NCBI RefSeq assembly: GCF_014490785.1
Contig: NZ_CP051488.1
Coordinates: 3,162,001-3,226,000 of the forward strand
From: Kosakonia sp. SMBL-WEM22
GTDB lineage: Bacteria > Pseudomonadota > Gammaproteobacteria > Enterobacterales > Enterobacteriaceae
Direction: 5' to 3'
DNA: 64,000 nt
Part shown: piece by piece, positions 18,539 to 28,000 of the stretch
Layout of the letters: every line of letters starts with the position of its first letter
Numbering within the stretch: position 1 is the stretch's first letter
Notes under the pieces: model-generated
Database searches by the model: none
What the model was told of the DNA's origin: nothing
What the model saw: only the letters and a program-made list of their open reading frames with translations
Program-made: the position numbers and the translations under genes

Positions 18539-18763
18539 TCATGCCGACAGGCATGCTACCGCCCCTGGCTTCCAGTTACCAATGCACTGATCATCGATAT
18601 GTCGTTGATAGTCATCCTTTACATCCTCGTCAGGGCGCCAGCTACGGCGCGCTAAATACGGCGGGTATCCTTTTCCGCATCGAATAACAACGCGGAAATT
18701 AACATCGCAGGTATATTTGAAAGATGCCGATGGAATTGTTGCAGCTAAGGCTAAGGCAGGCAA
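18539..18763 (-). CDS. Possible small leader ORF overlapping JUMPstart (doubtful)
   Basis: A 74-codon frame starts at TTG 18763, with GGAG eight bases upstream, and ends 165 bp before wza. Its translation opens with a hydrophobic alanine-rich stretch (PALALAATIPSASF) like the end of a secretion signal. A Cys-containing, mixed-composition segment follows. The final 13 or so residues (ending GNWKPGAVACLSA) are encoded by the JUMPstart/ops block. I do not recognise the product. The weak start codon and the lack of a basic N-terminus argue against it; it could also be the tail of a decayed gene. Confidence 0.25.
   Translation of the reverse strand: MPALALAATIPSASFKYTCDVNFRVVIRCGKGYPPYLARRSWRPDEDVKDDYQRHIDDQCIGNWKPGAVACLSA
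18551..18589 (-). promoter_or_regulatory. JUMPstart element with ops sequence (RfaH recruitment site)
   Basis: Read on the minus strand, this 39-bp block begins CAGTGCATTGGTAACTGG and ends with the ops core GGCGGTAGCATG (18551-18563 on the plus strand). It matches the JUMPstart layout found ahead of enterobacterial surface-polysaccharide operons, where RfaH loads on paused RNA polymerase. It lies about 177 bp upstream of the wza ATG in the same orientation. Identification is by recalled consensus; RfaH dependence here is inferred. Confidence 0.9.
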
Positions 18764-18824
18764 GGCGGCATCTCCTGACTGAAGCTTTTTTAAGAATAAT
18801 ATTAACCTCTGGTTTTTATCATTT

Positions 18825-18838
18825 TAGGAATTAACTTA
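18825..18838. promoter_or_regulatory. Candidate RcsAB box upstream of wza
   Basis: The plus-strand sequence TAGGAATTAACTTA matches the reverse of the RcsAB consensus (TaAGaatatTCctA) at about 11 of 14 positions. Other partial matches of similar quality are at 18791-18804 (TAAGAATAATATTA) and 18964-18977 (TAAGAATAATCGCA). All lie in the 683-bp gap 18375-19057 between wza and yegH, where the colanic acid promoter should be. Which one is used cannot be decided by reading. Apart from these, the JUMPstart block and one doubtful small ORF, I see nothing in this AT-rich gap. Confidence 0.4.
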
Positions 18839-19057
18839 TATTGACAACATGACATTACGCCGAGGCTCATGCGATAGTTCCTAAATTCCAATGTTAAATA
18901 GCTAAAAATAACTTAATCACGCCGCGGGAATAGAATTAAATAAGTCTTAATTATCTTATTAAATAAGAATAATCGCAGGCAGCATTGCATTCGACGTTAA
19001 AGTTACCCATGATCTGCCTGTGACAAGTGTCATCTTTTATAAGGTCTTACGCTAACA

Positions 19058-20638
19058 ATGGAGTGGATTGCTGATCCATCAATCTGGGCCGGGCTGATCA
19101 CATTGGTGGTCATTGAGCTGGTACTCGGTATTGATAACCTGGTTTTTATCGCCATCCTGGCGGAAAAATTACCGCCCGCAGAGCGCGATCGTGCGCGCGT
19201 GACCGGTTTGATCCTTGCCATGCTGATGCGCCTGCTGCTGCTGGCCTCCATTTCGTGGCTGGTCACGCTGACGCAACCGCTTTTTACTGTTCGCGATTTA
19301 AGCTTTAGCGCCCGCGATCTCATCATGCTCTTCGGCGGCCTGTTCCTGCTGTTCAAAGCGACGGTAGAGCTGAATGAACGGCTTGAGGGGAAAGACAGTG
19401 ATAACCCCAGCCAGCGGCGCGGGGCAAAATTTTGGGCGGTCGTCGCGCAAATCGTAGTGCTTGACGCAGTCTTCTCGCTCGACTCGGTGATCACCGCCGT
19501 CGGCATGGTAGACCATCTTGCGGTGATGATGGCCGCGGTCATTATCGCCATCTCGCTGATGCTGATGGCGAGTAAGGCCCTCACCCGCTTCGTCAATAAC
19601 CACCCGACGATTGTGATCCTCTGTCTCAGCTTCCTGCTGATGATTGGCTTTAGCCTGGTCGCGGAGGGCTTTGGTTTCCATATCCCGAAAGGCTATCTCT
19701 ATGCAGCGATTGGCTTCTCGGTGATGATTGAGTCCCTCAATCAGCTGGCTATCTTTAACCGTCGCCGTTTCCTGTTTGCCAACCACACGCTGCGCCAGCG
19801 CACCACCAAAGCGGTAATGCGTCTGCTCAGTGGGCGTAAAGAGGATGCAGAGCTGGATGCGCAAACTGCCTCTATGCTGCGGGACAGCGACGATGCGCAG
19901 ATTTTCAATCCGCAGGAGCGGCGGATGATTGAGCGCGTGCTGAACCTCAATCAGCGCACGGTAAGCAGCATCATGACTTCACGTCACGATATCGAACATA
20001 TCGATCTCAACGCGCCGGAAGCGGAGGTGCGTGCCCTGCTGGATAAAAACCAGCACACACGCATTGTGGTCACCGGCGGCGAGCAGGAGGAGTCGCTGCT
20101 CGGCGTGGTGCATATTCTCGATCTGTTGCAGCAGTCCCTGCATGGTGAACCGCTGGATCTGCGCGTGCTGGTACGCCAGCCGCTGGTCTTCCCGGAAGGG
20201 CTGCCGCTGCTGCAGGCGCTGGAGCAGTTCCGCAATGCCCGAACCCACTTCGCTTTTGTCGTTGATGAGTTCGGCTCGGTGGAAGGGGTGGTGACATTAA
20301 GCGATGTGATGGAGACCATCGCCGGCAATCTGCCCAACGAGGTGGAAGAGATTGACGCCCGTCATGATATTCAGAAAAACAGCGATGGTAGCTGGACCGC
20401 CAACGGCCATATGCCGCTGGAGGATCTCATTCAGTATGTGCCCCTTCCGCTCGATGATAAACGCGATTACCACACCATCGCCGGGCTGTTAATGGAGCAT
20501 TTGCAGCGTATTCCCGCCGCGGGCGAAGAGGTCACCATCGGCGATTTCCACCTGAAAACGCTGGAAGTTGAGAGCCATCGGGTGCAGAAAGTGCAGCTGA
20601 TTCCCGTGGCAAGCGACGTTCCGTCAGACGAAGTGTAA
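19058..20638 (+). CDS. yegH: YegH, TerC-family membrane protein with CBS and CorC domains
   Basis: Inner-membrane protein of the TerC/YoaE group; its substrate is not established, though metal-ion transport is often proposed. It has 526 residues, one fewer than recalled for K-12. The N-terminal TerC domain (about 1-235) has seven membrane helices and the acidic motifs LGIDNLVFIAIL and LDAVFSLDSVITAVG. A CBS pair spans about 290-420 (SIMTSRHDIEHIDL; FVVDEFGSVEGVVTLSD). A CorC/HlyC transporter-associated domain (about 435-515) closes the protein. It is divergent from wza across a 683-bp gap and followed by a GC-rich hairpin. Confidence 0.93.
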   Translation: MEWIADPSIWAGLITLVVIELVLGIDNLVFIAILAEKLPPAERDRARVTGLILAMLMRLLLLASISWLVTLTQPLFTVRDLSFSARDLIMLFGGLFLLFKATVELNERLEGKDSDNPSQRRGAKFWAVVAQIVVLDAVFSLDSVITAVGMVDHLAVMMAAVIIAISLMLMASKALTRFVNNHPTIVILCLSFLLMIGFSLVAEGFGFHIPKGYLYAAIGFSVMIESLNQLAIFNRRRFLFANHTLRQRTTKAVMRLLSGRKEDAELDAQTASMLRDSDDAQIFNPQERRMIERVLNLNQRTVSSIMTSRHDIEHIDLNAPEAEVRALLDKNQHTRIVVTGGEQEESLLGVVHILDLLQQSLHGEPLDLRVLVRQPLVFPEGLPLLQALEQFRNARTHFAFVVDEFGSVEGVVTLSDVMETIAGNLPNEVEEIDARHDIQKNSDGSWTANGHMPLEDLIQYVPLPLDDKRDYHTIAGLLMEHLQRIPAAGEEVTIGDFHLKTLEVESHRVQKVQLIPVASDVPSDEV

Positions 20639-20641
20639 ACC

Positions 20642-20661
20642 AGCCGGGGTGCGCCCCGGCT
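20642..20661 (+). terminator. GC-rich hairpin after yegH, possible terminator
   Basis: The inverted repeat AGCCGGGG / CCCCGGCT, an 8-bp stem with a TGCG loop, begins three bases after the yegH stop. The following bases are pyrimidine-rich (TCTCCCTCCC) rather than a U-run, so it may be a weak or Rho-assisted terminator. Confidence 0.5.
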
Positions 20662-20795
20662 TCTCCCTCCCCTCCGGATTTGTCAATCGCGCCCACACCC
20701 TCTGACAATGTTGTGCGCCTATCCAATGCATGAAAAATCTTGTTTTTACACGAATCTGCACGATATGATGATTTAAAACGCAAACAGGAGTATCT

Positions 20796-21380
20796 ATGCA
20801 CTCTGAACAGGCACAAGCACGTATCATTTCGGCGATCCCGCTGTCGCAGGATTGGGGAAAGCTGACCAAATACACCTTCGATCTTCGCCGCCGCGACGGG
20901 GAGTGGCAGCGGCAGAGCCGGGAGGTGTACGACCGCGGTAATGGCGCAACGATCCTGCTCTATAACCGTGCTAAACGCAGCGTAATCCTCACCAGGCAGT
21001 TTCGCTTACCGCTGTTTGTTAACGATCATGCCGGTATTTTACTGGAAGCCGCCGCCGGGCTGCTGGATGAACTGGACGCGGAGACGCGCATAAAACAGGA
21101 GGCTGAAGAGGAGACTGGCTACCGTCTGGATCGGGTTGAAAAGGTGTTCGAAGCCTGGATGAGCCCCGGCTCGGTCAGTGAGAAGCTGCACTTTTTTATT
21201 GCTGAATATGATGAAAGCCGGCGCACCGGCAACGGCGGCGGTCTCATTGAGGAGGGGGAGGATATTGAAGTGGTGGAGATGACCTTTGCTGACGCGCTGG
21301 CCGCGATCCACAGCGGAGAGATTGCCGATGGCAAAACCATTATGCTGCTCCAGCACCTGGCCTTAGAAGGGATTCTTTAA
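20796..21380 (+). CDS. Nudix hydrolase, NudK (GDP-mannose pyrophosphatase)-like
   Basis: Probable nucleotide-sugar pyrophosphatase of the ADP-ribose/GDP-mannose Nudix group, cytoplasmic. It has 194 residues with AGGAG seven bases before ATG. It resembles K-12 NudK: SREVYDRGNGATILLYNRAKRSVILTRQFR is followed by a Nudix box GLLDELDAETRIKQ-EAEEETGY. The seventh box residue is Asp rather than the usual Glu. The C-terminus DGKTIMLLQHLAL is also NudK-like. K-12 has no gene here (its nudK is elsewhere), so this may be a paralogue. Its site between yegH and asmA, near the GDP-mannose genes, is suggestive only. Substrate is unproven. Confidence 0.82.
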   Translation: MHSEQAQARIISAIPLSQDWGKLTKYTFDLRRRDGEWQRQSREVYDRGNGATILLYNRAKRSVILTRQFRLPLFVNDHAGILLEAAAGLLDELDAETRIKQEAEEETGYRLDRVEKVFEAWMSPGSVSEKLHFFIAEYDESRRTGNGGGLIEEGEDIEVVEMTFADALAAIHSGEIADGKTIMLLQHLALEGIL

Positions 21381-21400
21381 TAACCTCGTTACACCTGCAG

Positions 21401-21479
21401 GCCTGATAAGGCAACGCTGCCATCAGGCATCACACCGCGCATCCCCCCCAGGCCTGATAAAGCGCAGCCGCCATCAGGC
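21401..21479. repeat. Two REP elements after the Nudix gene
   Basis: Two imperfect palindromes, 21401-21428 and 21452-21479, both read GCCTGATAA...CCATCAGGC in the same orientation and are separated by 23 bp. They match enterobacterial REP/PU sequences and fill the gap between the convergent Nudix gene and asmA, where they may stabilise 3' ends. Confidence 0.85.
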
Positions 21480-21501
21480 ATTCTGCCCGATGGCACCCTA
21501 C

Positions 21502-23352
21502 TTACATCTTCTCAAGCAGCTTCTTCACATCTTTGCTGCTCTGCTTATCCTTATTGCGATCGGCCCAGTCGCTCAGGCGACGTTTGGCCTCATCCTGCAG
21601 ATGCTTACGCAGCAGCTGATCAACCTGCAAAGTGTAATTCAGCGCCTGCCATGACCCATAAACACGCAGCGGGATCGGCGTCGTTTTCAGGAAGTCGATC
21701 AGCTCGCTCTCTCCTTGCCACCCACTCAAAACCTGGATGTTAAAGCGGGTATCAGCCTGCTCCTTGACCAGATCCATTTTGCCTTCACCGGTAAGGGTAA
21801 TCAGCGGCGAGCTGCCCTGCATATTGCTCAGCGTCATCTGTCCCGCTTTCAGCGCCAGATCGCTGCTAAAGCTGTCGAGCCGCGTCGCCGTGTCATATTT
21901 TTCCTGCGTCTGCACATCGGTACTGCGCGCCACCGCCTGCTGCACCAGCTGCTGGAAGTTGAGCCCTTCCATGCGGCTATTTTTCAGCTCAACGTGCGCC
22001 TCGCCTTGCCAAAGGCGACGAAACTCGTCGGCATCAATGCTCGGGCCGGAAAAATCACCTGCCATCGAGAGGCGGCCGGTAAGCGCGATGGGGTAATTAA
22101 AGGCTTTAAGAATGTCCCCTATCTCGACATTTTCGAGACGCGGCTGGAACACCGCACGCGATGCATCGCGGCGCACATCCAACTGCCCCGGTAGAGAGAT
22201 CTGCCCGGCGCCCATCTTGCCCTGCAGAGTTGGAATGGCTAGCAGGCCTGCATTGTTATTGAACTGCCCGCTGACATCAGCAAACTGCATCCCACGCCAG
22301 CGCACCGCTTTTGCAGTGATCCCCACCTGGGCGGTGAAATCGCGCAGGCCATTGAAATGCGGCACATCGGCGCTGTTAGCAATTACCGGACGCGGCGGGC
22401 GGCTTTGCGCGACGCCCTGTTGATTCGGCGCACTGTTACCCGCCGCGCTATTCTGCGAGGGCAACAGGTTATCGAGATTGAGATTATCAAACTGCAGATC
22501 CAGCGCCCAGACAGGTAAAGTACCGAAGGTCACGCTGCCATTGCCGGTCAGGACGCTGTCATTGGCGCGCAGCTTCAACGCGTTCAGCGCCAGCCGTTGC
22601 TGTTCGCCCTGCCACTGCGCCTGCAGCTCACCTTCGCCTTCAATCCCCTGAGACGGTATATCGCCGCCGCGCAGCTGCCACTTGACGTTATTCACCACCG
22701 CAGAGAGGTTATGCGGATAGTCGTGGGCATCGACATTAGCGCGTAGCGCCAGGGTTAAATCACGTTGATTGCGGTTGATGCGCCCGGAAAACTCCAGCGC
22801 CGCCTGGTGCCTGTCATCCTGCTCCATCTGCAGCCGGATATCGCGTACCGTTACCTGCTCATCATCCTCATGCTGTAACACCAGCACGCTGTCCGCTATC
22901 TGTAAACTGCTGATATCCCACGACCAGCCGCGATCCTCTTCCGCCTGCGGCAGCGTATTTTCACGCGGCGCGACCGGCGCATCTTTATCCACTTTGGCCT
23001 GAGTTTCGGGCGTGAGCTGGATCACCGCGCCTTTTAACATTACCTGCTTAACATGCAGCTGGTGGGAAAGCAGAGGCAGGAGATTGACGTCGAGGCGCAT
23101 ATTGTCCGCTTTCACCACCGGCGTCTGCGCGCCCGGCGCGGTTAAGCTCATACGCCCTGAGAGAATGCTGAGCTGCGGCCAGACGTGCCAGCGCAATGGG
23201 CCATCAAGCTGTAACTGATAACCACTGCGGGCCTCAACCTGACGCACCATATAAGCACGGAAATCGTTGGGGTTGACCAGCAACACCAACGCTGACAGGC
23301 CGGCAATCAGCACGACCAACAGAATCATCAGCGTGGTTAACACTCTTCTCAT
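21502..23352 (-). CDS. asmA: AsmA, outer-membrane assembly-associated protein
   Basis: Inner-membrane-anchored periplasmic protein of the AsmA family, linked in E. coli to outer-membrane protein assembly and LPS level; the family is now tied to lipid transport. ATG 23352 (MRRVLTTLMILLVVLIAGLSALVLL, 616 residues against 617 in K-12) has GAGGACGCC ahead. The longer frame from 23433 adds unmatched residues. One N-terminal membrane helix is followed by a long periplasmic region. The C-terminal motif LLRKHLQDEAKRRLSDWADRNK is K-12-like. It lies 25 bp after dcd in a udk-dcd-asmA arrangement. Confidence 0.93.
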   Translation of the reverse strand: MRRVLTTLMILLVVLIAGLSALVLLVNPNDFRAYMVRQVEARSGYQLQLDGPLRWHVWPQLSILSGRMSLTAPGAQTPVVKADNMRLDVNLLPLLSHQLHVKQVMLKGAVIQLTPETQAKVDKDAPVAPRENTLPQAEEDRGWSWDISSLQIADSVLVLQHEDDEQVTVRDIRLQMEQDDRHQAALEFSGRINRNQRDLTLALRANVDAHDYPHNLSAVVNNVKWQLRGGDIPSQGIEGEGELQAQWQGEQQRLALNALKLRANDSVLTGNGSVTFGTLPVWALDLQFDNLNLDNLLPSQNSAAGNSAPNQQGVAQSRPPRPVIANSADVPHFNGLRDFTAQVGITAKAVRWRGMQFADVSGQFNNNAGLLAIPTLQGKMGAGQISLPGQLDVRRDASRAVFQPRLENVEIGDILKAFNYPIALTGRLSMAGDFSGPSIDADEFRRLWQGEAHVELKNSRMEGLNFQQLVQQAVARSTDVQTQEKYDTATRLDSFSSDLALKAGQMTLSNMQGSSPLITLTGEGKMDLVKEQADTRFNIQVLSGWQGESELIDFLKTTPIPLRVYGSWQALNYTLQVDQLLRKHLQDEAKRRLSDWADRNKDKQSSKDVKKLLEKM

Positions 23353-23377
23353 GGCGTCCTCTGCAGAGATAACTTGC

Positions 23378-23959
23378 TCAGTCTTTATCGATACGGCTGG
23401 CAACCGCACCCTGCTGATCGCGATACTTCGCATCTTCGCGGCGGTTGTAGGGGCGCTCGGCCGGGCCGGAGAGCGGTTCGAAGCTCAGCGCGCCGATCAG
23501 CATGCCGGGGCGCAGAGCCAGCGGCAGTTTGCCTGAATTATAGAACTCCAGCACGATACAACCAGACCAGCCGGGATCGATACGGTGCGCGGTCACGTGC
23601 ACCATCAGCCCTAATCGCGCAAGCGACGAGCGGCCATCAAGCCAACCGACGAGGTCTGCCGGCAGAGTGACGGACTCATAGGTCACCGCCAAGGCCAGCT
23701 CACCCGGATGGAGGAAAAAGGCTTCGCCGTCGGCGAGGACAATCTCATCACTCATCACCCGATCGAGGGCAGCAGTCACTTCCTGCTTCGGCCCGCTCAA
23801 ATCGATAAATGCGGCGGTGTGACCACTGAATGTGCGGAATTTGTTGCCCAGACGGACATCCACCGTCGCGCCATTAATTCGTTCTACCGGCGGACGCGGG
23901 TTTATTGCGAGTCGGCCCTCATTCATCCAGGCTTCGATATCGCGGTCACAAAGACGCAT
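23378..23959 (-). CDS. dcd: Dcd, dCTP deaminase
   Basis: Converts dCTP to dUTP and ammonia, supplying the dUMP used for thymidylate. It has 193 residues, identical in length to K-12. The trimer active site is visible: GRSSLARLGL (Ser/Arg) and the catalytic Glu in WSGCIVLEFYNSGKLPL. The N-terminus MRLCDRDIEAWMNEGRL is conserved. It lies between udk and asmA on the same strand. Confidence 0.97.
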   Translation of the reverse strand: MRLCDRDIEAWMNEGRLAINPRPPVERINGATVDVRLGNKFRTFSGHTAAFIDLSGPKQEVTAALDRVMSDEIVLADGEAFFLHPGELALAVTYESVTLPADLVGWLDGRSSLARLGLMVHVTAHRIDPGWSGCIVLEFYNSGKLPLALRPGMLIGALSFEPLSGPAERPYNRREDAKYRDQQGAVASRIDKD

Positions 23960-23985
23960 GGCACATTCTCCTTTGGTGCGACACG

Positions 23986-24006
23986 CCCCTGAAAAAGCCT
24001 CAGGGG
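23986..24006. other. Weak inverted repeat between udk and dcd
   Basis: CCCCTG / CAGGGG with a 9-nt loop lies in the 85-bp gap between udk and dcd. The stem is short and not followed by a U-tract on the transcript, so a terminator role is doubtful. Confidence 0.3.
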
Positions 24007-24044
24007 ACGGGTAGTTAACACTGAGTTTGACAGCCTAACATGTA

Positions 24045-24686
24045 TTATTCAAAAAATTGGCTGATTTTGGCTTTCAGAATGTCGATAGCGATACGGTTCT
24101 TGCCGCCGCGCGGCACGATGATATCGGCATACTGCTTAGAGGGTTCAATAAATTGCAGGAACATCGGACGCACGGTTTTCTGATACTGTGCCATCACCGA
24201 ATCCATCGAACGACCACGTTCATTGACGTCGCGTTTTATACGGCGCATAAGGCAGATATCGAGCGGCGTATCGACAAAAATCGAGAAGTTCATCTCATCG
24301 CGCAGGCGTGAGTCGGTCAGCAGCAGGATCCCTTCCAGGATGATGACTTTTTTGGCTTCGATACGAATGGTTTCTGCGGTGCGGGTATGTTCAACATAGC
24401 TGTACACCGGTAACTCAATGGATTCGCCGCGCTTAAGCGACTGAAGATGCTGGAATAACAGACTGTGATCCATCGCGCTAGGATGGTCATAGTTGGTTTT
24501 AACACGCTCTTCCATCGACAGATGGCTTTGATCTTTGTAGTAGCTGTCTTCGGGAATAACGCCAATGTGTTCATCACCCACCTGCTCGCGTAACTCGCGG
24601 TAAAGCGTACTGGCAATAAGACTTTTACCTGAAGCAGATGCGCCGGCGATGCCGATGATGACGCACTGATGTGACTGATCAGTCAT
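24045..24686 (-). CDS. udk: Udk, uridine/cytidine kinase
   Basis: Pyrimidine-salvage enzyme phosphorylating uridine and cytidine with GTP or ATP. ATG 24686 gives MTDQSHQCVIIGIAGASASGKSLIAS, 213 residues as in K-12. The frame is open further upstream to 24821 but has no homology there. The P-loop GASASGKS is at residues 15-22, and KVIILEGILLL carries the Walker B-like region. The gap 24687-25039 to the divergent dgcE is 353 bp; it must hold promoters for both genes but I could not assign a convincing site in it. Confidence 0.96.
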   Translation of the reverse strand: MTDQSHQCVIIGIAGASASGKSLIASTLYRELREQVGDEHIGVIPEDSYYKDQSHLSMEERVKTNYDHPSAMDHSLLFQHLQSLKRGESIELPVYSYVEHTRTAETIRIEAKKVIILEGILLLTDSRLRDEMNFSIFVDTPLDICLMRRIKRDVNERGRSMDSVMAQYQKTVRPMFLQFIEPSKQYADIIVPRGGKNRIAIDILKAKISQFFE

Positions 24687-25039
24687 AAATTTAGGGACCT
24701 GATTAACCTGGATGTAAAGGAAGGAAGACGCCTGGGCGTCAAACGCGGCAATTATAGGGATTTCACCGCCGCGATACCAGTCGAAAGCGCTGGTCAGGAC
24801 GATAAGCAAAAATGGCGGCATTTTTCGCCAAACTGCGCGCTATTTTTCTCAGCAAGGTGGGTAAAAATGACGCACCGGACGCATTTTAGGCACTCACTAA
24901 GTAATTAATAACTCTATGATGTCAATTTATGAGCGCGCGCCATAGGAATTGTAAATTGTTTGTACTAGCATAATCCGAAATTCTCATTTCATTCGTCGGC
25001 CGCCGTGTCGGACGGCACAGGGTTGCGGATAAAGCGGTA

Positions 25040-28000
25040 ATGAAAAAACACTACCAACACGTTTTGGTTACCACACCACATCCTGTGCTGAGGCTGTTAA
25101 GTCTTGGGCTGCTGTCGTTTCTCTTCACGCTCTTCTCCCTTGAGCTGATTCGATTTGGCACCATCATTGCGCCGCTCTGGTTTCCCACAGCAATTATGAC
25201 CGTGGCGTTTTATCGCCATGCCGGCAAAATGTGGCCAGGTATTGCCCTCGCCTGCGCACTGGGCAACGTTGCTGCCACCGTCGCACTCTTTTCGCCGTCG
25301 TTTGTCGATTTGCGCTATACCCTGGTCAATATTATTGAAGCCGTCGCAGGCGCGATCCTGCTGCGCAAGCTGCTGCCCTCTTACAATCCGCTAAAAAATC
25401 TCGCTGACTGGATACGCCTCGCCATTGGCAGCGTACTTATACCGCCGCTGATTGGCGGGGTACTTATCTGCCTGCTGGTGCCGACGGAAAACCTGCTACG
25501 CACCTTTATTATCTGGGTAGTTTCTGAGGCGATCGGCGCGCTGGCGCTGGTGCCGCTCGGCCTGCTCTTCAAACCACACTACCTGCTGCGCCATCGCAAC
25601 CCGAAACTTCTGCTGGAAACGCTGGTCACCCTAACTCTGACGCTGCTGCTGAGCTGGCTGGCGCTGCACTATCTGCCGTGGCCCTTTACCGCCGTGATTG
25701 TGCTGCTAATGTGGAGCGCAGTGCGCCTGCCGCGCATGGAAGCTTTCTTAGTTTATCTCGCAACAGTGATGGTCGCCTCGCTGGTGCTTGCCATCGATCC
25801 CGGCGTCGTCACCTCATCGAAAAGCAGTGTGATGATGAACGCACCCTGGCTGCCATTTTTGATGATCCTTCTGCCAGTGCATGTCATGACGATGGTGATG
25901 TACGCCTTTCGCACCGAGCGCAAGCACATCATCGAGAGCGAGGCGCGTTTTCGTAACGCCATGGAGTATTCGGCCATCGGCATGGCGCTGGTCGGTACCG
26001 AGGGGCAGTGGCTGCAGGCTAACAAAGCGCTGTGCCAGTTTCTCGGCTACAGCCAGGAGGAGCTGCGTCTGATGACCTTCCAGCAGCTCACCTGGCCGGA
26101 AGATCTCGCCCGCGATATGGCGCAGCTGGCGCAGCTGGTGCGCGGTGATATTCCCAGCTACTCGATGGAGAAACGTTACTACACGCGTAACGGCGACCTG
26201 GTATGGGGGCTGCTGGCAGTCTCGGTGGTGCGTCACGCCAATGGCTCGCCGCTCTACTTTATTGCCCAGGTTGAAGATATCAACGATCTGAAACAGACCG
26301 AATGGGTTAACAAACGGCTGATGGAGCGCATTACCCTTGCCAACGAAGCGGGCGGTATCGGCATCTGGGAGTGGGAGCTGGAGCCGGACATCATCAGCTG
26401 GGATAAACGGATGTTTGAGATGTATGAAGTGCCAGCCCATCTCAAACCGACCTGGCAGTTGTGGTACGAACGCATTGTGCCGGAAGACAGGCCAGAAACC
26501 GAGCGGGTGATCCGTGATGCGCTGGCGTCGCGAATCGCGTTCAAGCTCGAGTTTCGTATTGCCGTAAAAGATGGCATCCGCCATATTCGCTCGCTGGCGA
26601 ACCGCGTGCTTAATAAGCAGGGCGAGGTCGAACGGCTGCTCGGCGTCAGTATGGATATGACGGAGGTAAAGCAGCTTAACGAGGCGCTGTACCAGGAGAA
26701 GGAGCGGCTGCACATCACCCTCGACTCCATCGGCGAAGCGGTGCTCTGCACCGATGTCGCAATGAAAGTGACCTTTATGAATCCGGTTGCCGAGAAGATG
26801 AGCGGCTGGTCGCAGGAGAGCGCCATCGGTCAGCCTCTGCTGAAGGTGCTACACATCACTTTTGGCGATAGCGGCCCGGTACTGGAAAATATTCACAGTG
26901 GGGATATGTCGCGCACAGATATTGAACAGGACGTAGTGCTGCACTGCCGCGCGGGCGGTAGCTTCGACATTCACTACACCATTACCCCGCTCAGCACCCT
27001 CGACGGGCAGAATATCGGCTCGGTGCTGGTGATTCAGGATGTGACCGAGTCGCGCAAAATGCTGCGCCAGCTGAGCTACAGCGCCTCGCACGATGCCCTC
27101 ACACACCTGGCGAACCGCGTCAGCTTCGAGGCGCATCTTAAACGCCTGCTTTCAACGGTGCAGGAGTTCCATCAACGTCATGCGCTGGTGTTTATCGATC
27201 TCGACCGCTTCAAAGCGGTCAACGATACTGCCGGGCATGCTGCCGGCGATACGCTACTACGGGAAATCTCAACACTGATGCTCAGCCTGCTGCGCTCAAC
27301 GGACATTCTTGCCCGCCTCGGCGGCGACGAATTTGGGTTGCTGCTGCCGGAGTGTAATGTTGAAAGCGCGCGTTATATCGCCGGTCGTATGATTGAAGCT
27401 ATCAATGACTATCACTTTAGCTGGGAAGGCCGCGAGCACCGTATCGGTGCCAGTGCCGGGATCACGATTATTGATGAGTACAACCATCAGGCTTCCGAGG
27501 TGATGTCGCAGGCCGATATCGCCTGCTACGCCTCGAAACACAGTGGACGTGGCCGTGTGACGGTCTATGAACCGAAGCAGGACCTGATGCAGCAGGAGCG
27601 CTCAATGATGTCGCTGGAGGAGCAGTGGCGCATCATTAAAGAGAACCATCTGCTGATGATTGCGCGCGGCGTCGCCTCGCCGCGTGTGCCAGAGGCGTGC
27701 AACTTCTGGCTACTCTCCCTGCGTTTATGGACCAGTGAAGGAGAAGTGATGGAGGAGCATGCGTTTCGCGCCAGCCTCCACGAGCCGGAGCTGATTCGCG
27801 CCCTCGACCAACGCGTCTTCCATGAGTTTTTCCATAAGCATGCTGCGGCTATCACCGCCAAAGGGTTGGGCGTCGCTCTGCCCCTCTCAGTACATGGGTT
27901 GGCAAGCAGCAACCTGGTGGATGAGCTGTTATTGATGCTGGAGAGCGGTCCGATGCCGGGACGTCTGCTGCATCTGGTGATCCCGGCAGATGCGCTGGTC

